Shown one piece after another: positions 1 through 5,780 of a stretch of 6,561 nucleotides of DNA (its first letter is position 1; each line of letters starts with the position of its first letter). The position numbers and the translations under genes were made by a program. The notes beneath the pieces are model-generated. The model made no database searches. It had not been told where the DNA came from and saw nothing but the letters and a program-made list of their open reading frames with translations. The DNA is from Planctomycetota bacterium (GTDB taxonomy: Bacteria > Planctomycetota > Phycisphaerae > WQYP01), in NCBI GenBank assembly GCA_021816165.1, contig JAKAYZ010000133.1:1-6561 (forward strand), in the 5' to 3' direction.

Positions 1-299
1 TCCGATTCTAGCCTTTCAAGCTCAATGTAGTCGTACAGATTCCGGGCCGCCCGATCCACTTTGTAGAACAGCAAGCCGTCTATCTCCGCGGCGTGTTCCT
101 TGGCGTAAGCGATCAGTTCCCTGAACGTTTTCCTCTCATCTCGCCGAGTGGCCGTTTCGGCGATCCGGTACAGCTTGGTAATGCTGCCATCATGCCGCTG
201 GGCATAGGCCCGCAGTGCATCTTCCTGTACGTCCAGGGAAAAACCTTCACGTTCCTGTTCCCGACTGCTGACCCGTGCCAATGCGACGAAGTGTTTCAT
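1..299 (-). CDS. Serine recombinase, N-terminal catalytic domain (partial at left edge)
   Basis: The gene runs off the left edge, so only the first 99 residues are visible. They match the resolvase/invertase catalytic domain. The N-terminal strand ends in ARVSSREQ, with Ser11 the likely nucleophile that attacks DNA, and is followed by the typical EGFSLDVQ stretch. Near residues 78-88 the YKVDRAARNL segment carries the family's DR..R signature (Asp82, Arg83, Arg86). Such enzymes cut and rejoin DNA at short attachment or resolution sites through a phosphoserine intermediate. Whether this is a small resolvase or a large phage/ICE-type integrase cannot be told, because everything after residue 99 is missing; the eGfSLdvQ spacing is common in the large class. 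The ATG at 299 is supported by a GGAG nine bases upstream. The start lies inside the preceding 78-residue gene (53-bp overlap), which suggests translational coupling. It probably moves or resolves the element that carries the upstream rep gene. Confidence 0.93.
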   Translation of the reverse strand, partial: MKHFVALARVSSREQEREGFSLDVQEDALRAYAQRHDGSITKLYRIAETATRRDERKTFRELIAYAKEHAAEIDGLLFYKVDRAARNLYDYIELERLES

Positions 300-483
300 G
301 GCTGGAGACTCCGGATAAAGAAGCAAAGAGATTACCAACACCCATCAGAATGCCAACAGCATCCTTGGCCGTCAAGGGTTCAGTGTAATAGGGTTGCCAG
401 ACACGAACCGTATCGGCGATCAATTCCGGCGTAATCCACGGCGGAAGGCCCCGAAAGGCCGGATCAAGCGACTGCTTATCCAT
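247..483 (-). CDS. Small conserved-looking protein of unknown function in the rep-recombinase unit
   Basis: This is a 78-residue soluble protein. Its start codon overlaps the stop of rep (the shared bases read ATGGATAA), and its end overlaps the start of the recombinase gene. A GGGAG lies six bases before the ATG. The core, roughly residues 13-54, reads like a constrained helical domain: PPWITPELIADTVRVWQPYY, then a TEPLTAKDAVGILMGVGNLF stretch. It is rich in Trp, Tyr and Pro, whereas the last 20 residues look unconstrained and Gly/Thr/Gln-rich. I recall similar small W-T-P-E-L-I...VWQPYY proteins beside recombinases of mobile elements, but I cannot verify that here. No catalytic or metal-binding motif is visible. 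The placement between Rep and recombinase suggests a helper such as a recombination directionality factor or a DNA-binding regulator; that is inference. A longer reading of the same frame from position 903 exists, but it runs through rep and is not credible. Confidence 0.8.
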   Translation of the reverse strand: MDKQSLDPAFRGLPPWITPELIADTVRVWQPYYTEPLTAKDAVGILMGVGNLFASLSGVSSHETLRRIGTGQQSGTGT

Positions 484-1648
484 GGCTCGCTCCCACTGGG
501 GCCTTACCATAATGATCCGCTGTAGCCAATAGCTCCGTACGACGGGATTCCACATTTTCCTGTGTTTTGAAGTACTCGCCGAAATCCAGAACGCTCTTAC
601 GAACCGAATCCAGTAAATCTCCGGCTTCATAACATTCTTGCAGGACACCAACTGGAACCGAATCGCTCTTGGAATCAAATACCGGTTCTTCCAACCGAAT
701 ACGCGAATCCAAAAGCCCTTGCTGCTGCATGGCAGCCAACCGTTCCACGCTGGCCGATACACTACCAACGAAAGAGGTATCAACCGTTTCATTGTCGGCA
801 TCAATATCCTGTCGCATAGCCGTGGTTTTTTGGCCGCACTCCGCCAGGCGATCCACCAGAAGTCGCCGACGCCTACGGGGCTTTCGTTCCCCACCGGATT
901 CACTTTTCAGCTTAGACTGGCCATCAAATACCAACGGCCCCAATTTTCGACAGGCCGCCACCAAACGTATGGCCTTTTCAGATTCTAAGACCCATCGAGG
1001 ATAGCCAGACCTTGGCGATTTGATGAGGTACTTGGTGATATAGTTAAGTGCGTGCCGCGGCTGGAGGAAGCGACGCTTAATTTGTAAATCCACTCCCCCG
1101 ATGCCCCACTTATCCCGCCAGAAACTCCAAGCCCGTTTCAGATCAAGCTTACCCCCCGGACAATCCGCGAGATCAACAAGGATATGCCAATGTGGCCACC
1201 CCTCCCCGGTTTTCTGCTGGAACTCTAATACCCATACCCAGAACTCGACGCCAAGTCGCTTCATCAAAAGGCCAATACGTCCCTTGCTGTTAATGAAAGC
1301 ATGAGCCTCCTGGCATGAACCGAAATTTCCCCGATCCACCGTCAGCGTGAAGAGTGTTGGCTTACGGAAATTATCCGCCACCGCCAGCAATCGTGTACGC
1401 AGGACGAACCCCATCCGTGGCCCGCACACACTGCACATCCGGGACTTACACCGGCAGTGCATAAACACCATCCGGTAGTCAATCCGTTTTGTCGGATTAT
1501 TACTTGTATATTCAAGTCTAAGACGGCCCGCTGCGGCGGCTCCGACAGCCCCGGCGTCCGTGGCCGCGTCGCCTGCCGCGACCGCGTCCGCGGCCCGCCG
1601 AGGCCCCACCGGAGACCGCAACACAAACGTACCATTCTGATGTTCCAT
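476..1648 (-). CDS. Rolling-circle replication initiator, HUH endonuclease Rep
   Basis: This 390-residue protein has the hallmarks of an HUH-type Rep that nicks one strand at an origin and stays attached through a tyrosine. A Cys cluster (Cys65, Cys67, Cys72, Cys75) looks like a small zinc-binding motif. LFTLTVDRG (residues 99-107) fits motif 1. GWPHWHILVDL (150-160) gives the metal-binding His-x-His (His153, His155). LNYITKYLIK (201-210) gives the YxxK(Y) catalytic motif, with Tyr203 the probable nucleophile, Lys206 next and Tyr207 after it. Residues 256-262 form a run of Arg/Lys that may bind DNA, and the C-terminal 130 residues are of unknown role. Residues 13-41 are an Ala-rich, low-complexity linker encoded by GC-rich DNA with a 7-bp inverted repeat (1562-1568/1589-1595). 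The ATG at 1648 follows AAAGGA by 8 bases. Downstream genes overlap it, so it heads a coupled unit. It could act for plasmid, phage or integrative-element replication; the recombinase favours the last. Confidence 0.92.
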   Translation of the reverse strand: MEHQNGTFVLRSPVGPRRAADAVAAGDAATDAGAVGAAAAGRLRLEYTSNNPTKRIDYRMVFMHCRCKSRMCSVCGPRMGFVLRTRLLAVADNFRKPTLFTLTVDRGNFGSCQEAHAFINSKGRIGLLMKRLGVEFWVWVLEFQQKTGEGWPHWHILVDLADCPGGKLDLKRAWSFWRDKWGIGGVDLQIKRRFLQPRHALNYITKYLIKSPRSGYPRWVLESEKAIRLVAACRKLGPLVFDGQSKLKSESGGERKPRRRRRLLVDRLAECGQKTTAMRQDIDADNETVDTSFVGSVSASVERLAAMQQQGLLDSRIRLEEPVFDSKSDSVPVGVLQECYEAGDLLDSVRKSVLDFGEYFKTQENVESRRTELLATADHYGKAPVGASHG

Positions 1649-1680
1649 AAATCACATCCTTTCCAGGTGGATGTGAATTT
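1649..1680 (-). promoter_or_regulatory. Hairpin that can mask the rep ribosome-binding site
   Basis: On the minus-strand transcript, TCACATCC (1676-1669) pairs perfectly with GGATGTGA (1659-1652) around a nine-base loop, ACCTGGAAA. The stem can extend by three A-U pairs past one bulged base, ending right at the rep ATG. The Shine-Dalgarno sequence AAAGGA straddles loop and stem, so folding would hide part of it. This suggests translational limitation of Rep synthesis, a common copy-control device for rolling-circle replicons, though the mechanism here is inferred from sequence only. The same inverted repeat could instead be part of the nicking origin. Confidence 0.5.
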
Positions 1681-1683
1681 ATG

Positions 1684-1714
1684 AAAAATTGAACCGCGAC
1701 CTGCGGACATTTTT
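1684..1714 (-). terminator. Weak terminator- or attenuator-like hairpin ahead of rep
   Basis: In the minus-strand transcript a short stem CCGC/GCGG (1706-1703 with 1697-1694) is flanked by an A-run before it and a T-run (1688-1684) after it, and these runs can pair as well. It begins at the stop codon of the 317-residue gene and ends about 35 bases before rep. The GC stem is only four pairs, so strong termination is unlikely. Partial termination that lowers rep transcription is possible. The A/T symmetry would let it act in both directions. Confidence 0.3.
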
Positions 1715-2667
1715 TATGACAATTTTTGTCCGGTGCCCAGACTCGCCATCCGACCGATCATCGGACGCCAGATTCTCTTATATCGCTGAATCCCTTTGGC
1801 CATGGCTTCCGGCGAATCCGGAAGGTCAGAATCGATCAGGACTCCATCACGGCCATGTTCCGCTTTCGCAATGGCGTCAAACAAATCCCGGACATCCCTT
1901 ACGCTCAGCGGCAACTTGGCATTTTCAAACGAGGCGACCATCAGCGCCGCCATCAGCATCTTGCATTGCCCAGCTCTGGCCGAGGATGGCTTTTTGTTTA
2001 TCGCATCCGTAAGCAACCGTAATCGGACACCCTTACCCACCAGCACACTGGCGGCTATTTCTCTCGCAATCCTTGGCTCGACGATGACGGATGGATCAAT
2101 CGCCACAATGCGCTCAAACGCGGGCAAATCACGACCACGTCGAGCTCGGGCGAAATCGCGCGTCGGCAAATCCCCATGCTCGATCAAATACGGCAGCACC
2201 ACCCGAACCAAGAACCACAACTCAAGCGGAATCTCTCCAACGAATCCGGCCAACTCCCCCGCCCCTCGCACGTCGTTGTACGCCACTGCCGCCAAGGCAT
2301 CTTCAAATACCTTGGCTTGTTCCTGTGCAGCCTCAGCGACAGCCACCCGCTCTTCGGCTGGGATGCTCCCGACAACGGCACGCAAATCTTCTGGCGAGCA
2401 GCGACGAACTGCCCGGCCAATATCAACCATCAATAACGTATCCGGGCCCCCTGGCAGCAGACTACGCACCGCACCGGCGAGCCTGCGGTGATCCCGATAA
2501 CACCCCATCCAGTCGCTGGGATCCGGTGCGACTCCCGGCCACCGCTTACCAAATTCAGCGAGCATTTGCGGAAGATCACACCCCACGCGCGCAAGCGCCG
2601 CGGCATACGTGGCCAACAACTTGTTTGGCTGCCTTTCAATCCACTGCTGAATCGGTACCCTATCCAT
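1714..2667 (-). CDS. Unrecognised 317-residue soluble protein upstream of rep
   Basis: I do not recognise this protein. It appears almost wholly alpha-helical, with long Ala/Val/Leu/Arg/Glu-rich stretches, no signal peptide and no convincing membrane segment (residues 148-162 are hydrophobic but short). Its N-terminus, IQQWIERQPNKLLATYAAALARVG, has a WxxRxPxKLLxxYxxAL pattern that could be a small helical DNA-binding or protein-binding module. A basic stretch, DFARARRGRD, lies at 171-180, and the last 50 residues are also charged. No catalytic motif stands out. It is transcribed with rep (66 bp from its stop to the rep ATG), so an accessory role in replication, partition or control of the element is plausible, but this is inference from position alone. 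The ATG at 2667 lacks a clear Shine-Dalgarno sequence. A TATGAT box 8 bases before the ATG hints that it could be leaderless; otherwise it is read from the promoter near 2745-2773. Confidence 0.78.
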   Translation of the reverse strand: MDRVPIQQWIERQPNKLLATYAAALARVGCDLPQMLAEFGKRWPGVAPDPSDWMGCYRDHRRLAGAVRSLLPGGPDTLLMVDIGRAVRRCSPEDLRAVVGSIPAEERVAVAEAAQEQAKVFEDALAAVAYNDVRGAGELAGFVGEIPLELWFLVRVVLPYLIEHGDLPTRDFARARRGRDLPAFERIVAIDPSVIVEPRIAREIAASVLVGKGVRLRLLTDAINKKPSSARAGQCKMLMAALMVASFENAKLPLSVRDVRDLFDAIAKAEHGRDGVLIDSDLPDSPEAMAKGIQRYKRIWRPMIGRMASLGTGQKLS

Positions 2668-2686
2668 ACGCCGGGATCATACCCGC

Positions 2687-2710
2687 CGGGGGATTAACTC
2701 TCATCCCCCG
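2687..2710. repeat. GC-rich 8-bp inverted repeat upstream of the 317-residue gene
   Basis: CGGGGGAT (2687-2694) and ATCCCCCG (2703-2710) are perfect complements around the eight-base loop TAACTCTC. The repeat sits between the promoter-like sequences and the start of the leftward gene and has no T-run, so it is not a standard terminator. It may be an operator, a leader stem, or part of a Rep or recombinase target site. A pyrimidine-rich tract (about 2712-2736) follows it on the plus strand. Confidence 0.5.
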
Positions 2711-2734
2711 AACCCCCTCCTCTCTCTCCTCCCT

Positions 2735-2763
2735 TTGCAGCTATACAATAGCCGCTATAGAAT
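2735..2763 (+). promoter_or_regulatory. Sigma-70-like promoter for the small membrane protein gene
   Basis: TTGCAG (2735-2740) and TAGAAT (2758-2763) are separated by exactly 17 bp, close to the housekeeping consensus. Transcription would start near 2770, leaving a short leader of about 20 bases that contains the AAGGA ribosome-binding site of the gene at 2790. Confidence 0.5.
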
Positions 2764-2773
2764 AAATCACCAA
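2745..2773 (-). promoter_or_regulatory. Sigma-70-like promoter for the leftward replication genes
   Basis: On the minus strand TTGGTG (2773-2768) and TATTGT (2750-2745) are 17 bp apart. Transcription would start near 2738 and read into the 317-residue gene and possibly rep beyond it. It overlaps the rightward promoter almost completely, so the two would compete or be controlled together. Confidence 0.42.
2748..2758. promoter_or_regulatory. Palindromic candidate operator inside the divergent promoters
   Basis: ATAGC-C-GCTAT is a perfect 11-bp odd palindrome. It lies within the spacer of the rightward promoter and touches the -10 boxes of both promoters (TATTGT and TAGAAT). CTATA at 2741 and TATAG at 2756 add a second, wider symmetry. 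A dimeric regulator bound here would block both directions. Which protein binds is unknown. Confidence 0.4.
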
Positions 2774-2789
2774 TGCTTAAGGATACAGT

Positions 2790-3299
2790 ATGAATTCGGC
2801 AATTATTGTCGGGATTTTTACCCTCGCCGGGACAGCCGTTGGTGCTTTTTCCCAATACTTACTGAGCACATACGCTGCTCGCCGCAGCCTCCGCCATCAA
2901 GCTATATTGCAAGCCAGCTTGATCATCGACCATGTGCTGGCCAACCAAGACATGGGCGGCCGACGCGCCCCCAATCCACATGAATGGGACATCACCACCG
3001 CGTACGACGCCAAAAACATGATATCTCTTTACTGCAGGAATCCAAACAAAATGACTATCCTGTTTCTCAACGCGATGGGCGTCGACAAATCAGGGCCTTG
3101 GCGGCCCGCACAAGAGAAAACGGCCTTCGAAAAGGGAGCTAAAGAGGAAATTGCCTTCTTCTGGAGGTTTTGGAAAAAAGACTATCGCTTCGATGAGAAC
3201 AGGATACTCATTCGCAACCTACCCGGAGGCATATTCCCACCGCTCGCCGTGGCCACAACATCACCACCCACAAGCGGAACTGCCACCACGCCCCCATAA
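2790..3299 (+). CDS. Small protein with one N-terminal membrane helix, function unknown
   Basis: This is a 169-residue protein. Residues 4-25 (AIIVGIFTLAGTAVGAFSQYLL) form one convincing membrane helix with small-residue GxxxG-like spacing. It is followed by Arg31, Arg32 and Arg35, so by the positive-inside rule the bulk of the protein should lie in the cytoplasm with a short N-terminus outside. Residues 38-150 are a mixed helical region with many aromatic and charged residues (FFWRFWKKDYRF at 143-154 is striking). The tail from about 156 is a Pro/Thr/Ala-rich low-complexity stretch. No known catalytic motif is visible. AAGGA six bases before the ATG supports the start. The gene is divergent from the replication genes and may be cargo of the mobile element or the first chromosomal gene beside it. 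An anchor-plus-cytoplasmic layout occurs in some immunity and phage proteins, but I see nothing specific to assign it. Confidence 0.72.
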   Translation: MNSAIIVGIFTLAGTAVGAFSQYLLSTYAARRSLRHQAILQASLIIDHVLANQDMGGRRAPNPHEWDITTAYDAKNMISLYCRNPNKMTILFLNAMGVDKSGPWRPAQEKTAFEKGAKEEIAFFWRFWKKDYRFDENRILIRNLPGGIFPPLAVATTSPPTSGTATTPP

Positions 3300-3494
3300 C
3301 AGGCTGTCCAAAACTGTTCTATTGGTGTCCTGTCGCCCCGATTTTTGCCCCCGCAGCCAAAAAAATAGAGCAGGATAGTTCAGGGAGGTGCCAGTAGAGC
3401 ACATTCGGCTGGGCCAAAGAGCGGCTACCGCGGCAGCACTAAAGCCCTCCATCGTAAACGTCCAGCGAAGTACAGCCAGGCCCCGCCGGTTTTT

Positions 3495-3563
3495 CGGCGT
3501 GATTTGAGGCTGTGGCCGACCGGGGTGATTTTTGGGGGTGATCACGCCGTCGCTGGAATCACG
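3495..3563. repeat. Cluster of GTGAT/ATCAC half-sites
   Basis: GGCGTGAT (3496-3503), GGGGTGAT (3522-3529) and GGGGTGAT (3535-3542) lie in the same direction with starts 26 and 13 bp apart. ATCACGCC (3541-3548) and ATCACG (3558-3563) face the other way. CGGCGTGAT (3495-3503) and ATCACGCCG (3541-3549) are perfect 9-bp complements, and GTGATCAC (3538-3545) is a full palindrome. The pattern fits several binding sites for one regulator upstream of the glycosidase gene, or recombinase/Rep recognition repeats. Confidence 0.45.
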
Positions 3564-3610
3564 TGGTACCCGCACCAGAAAAGGACCGAATTTTTCACGG
3601 CCGACTCTTG

Positions 3611-3683
3611 CACGGCCCGGCGGGCGAGCCTAGAATTTCTAGCGATCTGGACCATTGGAGCCTTGGCCCGCCGAAAGGCCGTG
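3611..3683. repeat. Large interrupted inverted repeat in the glycosidase leader
   Basis: CACGGCCCGGCGGGC (3611-3625) pairs base for base with GCCCGCCG (3666-3673) plus GGCCGTG (3677-3683), with three unpaired A bases between them. The 40-base loop contains the perfect 13-bp palindrome CTAGAA-T-TTCTAG (3630-3642). A further direct copy of CACGGCC sits at 3596-3602. It ends about 50 bases before the glycosidase ATG and has no T-run, so it may be a leader-RNA structure or a protein-binding or recombination site. Confidence 0.5.
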
Positions 3684-3735
3684 AAGGGTCATAGTAGCAT
3701 TCGGAGACCATGTCTAATTACTGGAGAAATACAAC

Positions 3736-5514
3736 ATGAATATCCACAACAAAAATATCTTCCGCTTGACACTCAACCGCTTCGCGGCTGCAGGCCTGGG
3801 AGCAATAGTCCTGGGAGCCGCCACCCTATTTACCACGGGCCTGGCCAATGCAAAAGTGGGAGCGATCGCCGCCACCAGCCCATGGGCTATCTCTTATAGT
3901 TCAACATCCATGGGAGCATTCCGTCAATACAATGCCCTTTTAAGCCGGGCCGGCGTGAAATGGGTGCGTATCTTTCCCGAATGGGCCGGCGTTGAGCCAA
4001 AGCGCGGAGAGTACCACTGGTCCTTTGCGGATGCGCTGGTCAAAAATGCAAAAAAAGACCACTTACAGATTACAGGTTTTTTCGGGTACCTGGCGCCATG
4101 GGCGTCCGCGAATGGTGACACGCGAACCTTTCCCCTCCGGCATTGGAGCTATTGGCGAGAGCATGTACGATCTGAGGTGGCGAGGTACAAGAATTACATT
4201 CACTACTGGGAAATATATAACGAGTTCAACGGCAGTTTTGCCAACGCCAGGCATAAGGCTAAAACTTACGCCAAATTGATGGTGGAAGCGTACAACACCG
4301 CACGCAGCGTGGACCCGCACGCCAAGATCATCATGAGCTGCGCCAATTTTGACGTTGGCTTTTTTGACCGCGTTATAAAGGATGGCGGTGCCGGCCACTT
4401 TAATGTCATTGCCGTGCATCCGTATGAATTGCTGGCCGGCGTTATGCAGCGCGGGCAGGAGGCTAACTTTTTAAGCATGACGGCAAGCCTGCGTCATATG
4501 CTCGCCAAGAACCACCAGCCCACCAATATTCCCCTATGGATCAACGAGGTCGGGTACGGTGAACCGATGACCGCAAAAGGCAATGCGATTGAGGCGCAGG
4601 CCGTAGTCAAGCTCTATGTCCTGTCCCTGGCCGAGGGTTTCCAGCGGATATTCTGGTATCAACCGGGTGGAAATTCCGGCCTGGTGATCGGCCACTTTCA
4701 ACCGCGGCCCTCTTATTTTGCCTATAAAAACCTCACCTCCCTGCTGGGGCAGGATCCGCGTTACGTGGGCTGGTTAAATCCAAACAAAAAAGGGTACGGT
4801 TTTGTCTTCCAGGGTGCCGCTGGACCTGTGCTGGCGGCATGGTTGCCGGCCGGAGAGACTGGCCAAATCCGTTTTCATGCACCCGTACAGGTGGTCAGTG
4901 TGACCGGTACAACTACGACGCTGCCAGCCAACACCCCTCTGGATCTGACCAACGTACCGGTACTGGTCAGCGATGTCCCGGCGGCGACTGTAGCTTTGGC
5001 TCAGAGTCATCATCATAAACCGTTTCCATGGGGTGGCGACTACACCAAAGCCAAGACGGTCTATTGCCAACTGGGCGCGGTTAATATCAATCATGGCTTA
5101 AGCCAGGTAAAGCCGGGAACCACCGCCGTGGTCAACGGCCTCACCGCCACATGGCGCCGGCCGCGGTTCAATGATGCAGCCCTGCATGGCGAGGGCCGGT
5201 ACATTTATTTCAGCCTGGCACCGACATTTGCAGCCTCTGGCGCGAAAGACGTGAAGATCACCATTACCGCCCGACGGATGCATAATCGGCCTGCCGGTAT
5301 GGGGTTGATGTATGAATCAGTGAAAGGCTATCGCGGAGCGCCGGGGTACTGGAGTATTCCAGCGGGCAAGAAGTGGCATTCGCACAGTTGGACCATTCAT
5401 GATGGCGATTTTTCCCAGGCATGGGGGTTCGCGTTCCGTGCGGATGCCTCGGGATCCCCCAATGAATTTTATGTAAAAGAAGCCCGCGTTACCAAACTGC
5501 AGGCGCATCAATAG
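3736..5514 (+). CDS. Secreted clan-A-like glycoside hydrolase (GH39/PslG-like or GH5-like)
   Basis: This is a 592-residue exported protein. Residues 1-39 are a Sec signal peptide: basic N-terminus, hydrophobic FAAAGLGAIVLGAATLF core, and predicted cleavage after LANA. Residues 50-335 read as a (beta/alpha)8 barrel. VKWVRIFPEW (74-83) carries the conserved strand-2 Arg78. WEIYNEF (158-164) supplies the Asn162-Glu163 acid/base pair. HPY (228-230) precedes strand 6, LWINEVGYG (267-275) supplies the nucleophile Glu271, and FWYQPGG (306-312) fits the strand-8 Trp. This is the layout of retaining clan GH-A enzymes that cut beta-linked sugars, but the exact family and substrate cannot be fixed by eye. 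Residues 350-415 look like a beta domain, a His-rich linker follows (SHHH at 424-427), and 435-588 look like a carbohydrate-binding-type beta-sandwich. GGAG nine bases before the ATG supports the start. No sugar-uptake neighbours are visible. Confidence 0.88.
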   Translation: MNIHNKNIFRLTLNRFAAAGLGAIVLGAATLFTTGLANAKVGAIAATSPWAISYSSTSMGAFRQYNALLSRAGVKWVRIFPEWAGVEPKRGEYHWSFADALVKNAKKDHLQITGFFGYLAPWASANGDTRTFPLRHWSYWREHVRSEVARYKNYIHYWEIYNEFNGSFANARHKAKTYAKLMVEAYNTARSVDPHAKIIMSCANFDVGFFDRVIKDGGAGHFNVIAVHPYELLAGVMQRGQEANFLSMTASLRHMLAKNHQPTNIPLWINEVGYGEPMTAKGNAIEAQAVVKLYVLSLAEGFQRIFWYQPGGNSGLVIGHFQPRPSYFAYKNLTSLLGQDPRYVGWLNPNKKGYGFVFQGAAGPVLAAWLPAGETGQIRFHAPVQVVSVTGTTTTLPANTPLDLTNVPVLVSDVPAATVALAQSHHHKPFPWGGDYTKAKTVYCQLGAVNINHGLSQVKPGTTAVVNGLTATWRRPRFNDAALHGEGRYIYFSLAPTFAASGAKDVKITITARRMHNRPAGMGLMYESVKGYRGAPGYWSIPAGKKWHSHSWTIHDGDFSQAWGFAFRADASGSPNEFYVKEARVTKLQAHQ

Positions 5515-5547
5515 CTGCATCCACCGAGGGCCGCAGCCGGGGATCGC

Positions 5548-5568
5548 GCAAAGATAGCTTTGTATTTT
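5548..5568 (+). terminator. Weak terminator candidate after the glycosidase gene
   Basis: CAAAG (5549-5553) and CTTTG (5558-5562) form a 5-bp stem with loop ATAG, followed by TATTTTA. It is AT-rich and short, so at best a weak Rho-independent terminator. It is the only hairpin followed by a T-rich run within 100 bases of the stop codon. Confidence 0.3.
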
Positions 5569-5616
5569 ACGGCGCAGCTGTCACGGTGCGCGCATGAAAA
5601 GTTCAGGGGAAATGAA

Positions 5617-5630
5617 GGGCGGCTACGCCG
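5617..5630. repeat. Dispersed GC hairpin motif, copy 1
   Basis: GGGCGGCTACGCCG folds into a 4-bp stem, GGCG/CGCC. A near-identical copy, differing at one base in the loop, lies at 5815-5828, and a related GCGCGGCTGGGCCGCG occurs at 5757-5772. Confidence 0.4.
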
Positions 5631-5673
5631 TGGGGACGGCGGTGGCGGTGGTTATTTACTTGTCAAAGGGCTT

Positions 5674-5692
5674 GCGGATTTCTTGTATCCGC
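5674..5692. repeat. 6-bp-stem hairpin
   Basis: GCGGAT (5674-5679) and ATCCGC (5687-5692) pair perfectly around the seven-base loop TTCTTGT. There is no T-run after it. GCGGAT also recurs in the GATTA array at 5925-5939, so it may be a decayed unit of the same repeat. Confidence 0.35.
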
Positions 5693-5780
5693 GTGGTCGC
5701 GTGGGGCGACGCTCTGCTGAGCTGATAGGCCGCACGTGATGGGCGATAATGGAGCGGCGCGGCTGGGCCGCGAGACTGGT

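Larger units (their letters stand above)
3300..3735. other. Gene-free stretch with repeats before the glycosidase gene
   Basis: I see no credible gene, tRNA or strong terminator in these 436 bases. The open frames that cross them overlap the flanking genes and have an unlikely composition. The stretch contains a GTGAT half-site cluster (3495-3563), a 15-base interrupted inverted repeat (3611-3683) with a 13-bp palindrome inside it, and the GGAG ribosome-binding site of the next gene near 3723. The right boundary of the mobile element could fall here. Confidence 0.6.

Noticed and set aside
93..434. Plus-strand open frame of 113 residues
   Set aside because: It lies opposite the recombinase and small-protein genes, whose motifs are clear, and lacks a ribosome-binding site.
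484..903. Upstream extension of the 78-residue frame
   Set aside because: It runs wholly through the rep gene in another frame; the strong GGGAG and ATG at 483 give a better start.
1796..2765. Long plus-strand open frames opposite the 317-residue gene
   Set aside because: They are Ser/Thr/Pro/Arg-rich without domain-like segments and have no good start signals, as expected for antisense frames of a GC-rich gene.
3261..3575. Minus-strand 104-residue frame starting with GTG
   Set aside because: It has no clear ribosome-binding site and overlaps the end of the membrane-protein gene. Its repeated ITPKN residues simply reflect the GTGAT DNA repeats. It could be a decayed gene, but nothing supports that.
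3300..3735. Search for a tRNA gene as an integration target
   Set aside because: No cloverleaf-like arrangement or TTCGA-type T-loop with matching acceptor arms was visible by eye.
3504..3899. Plus-strand 131-residue frame
   Set aside because: It overlaps the signal peptide region of the glycosidase in another frame and has a random-looking composition.
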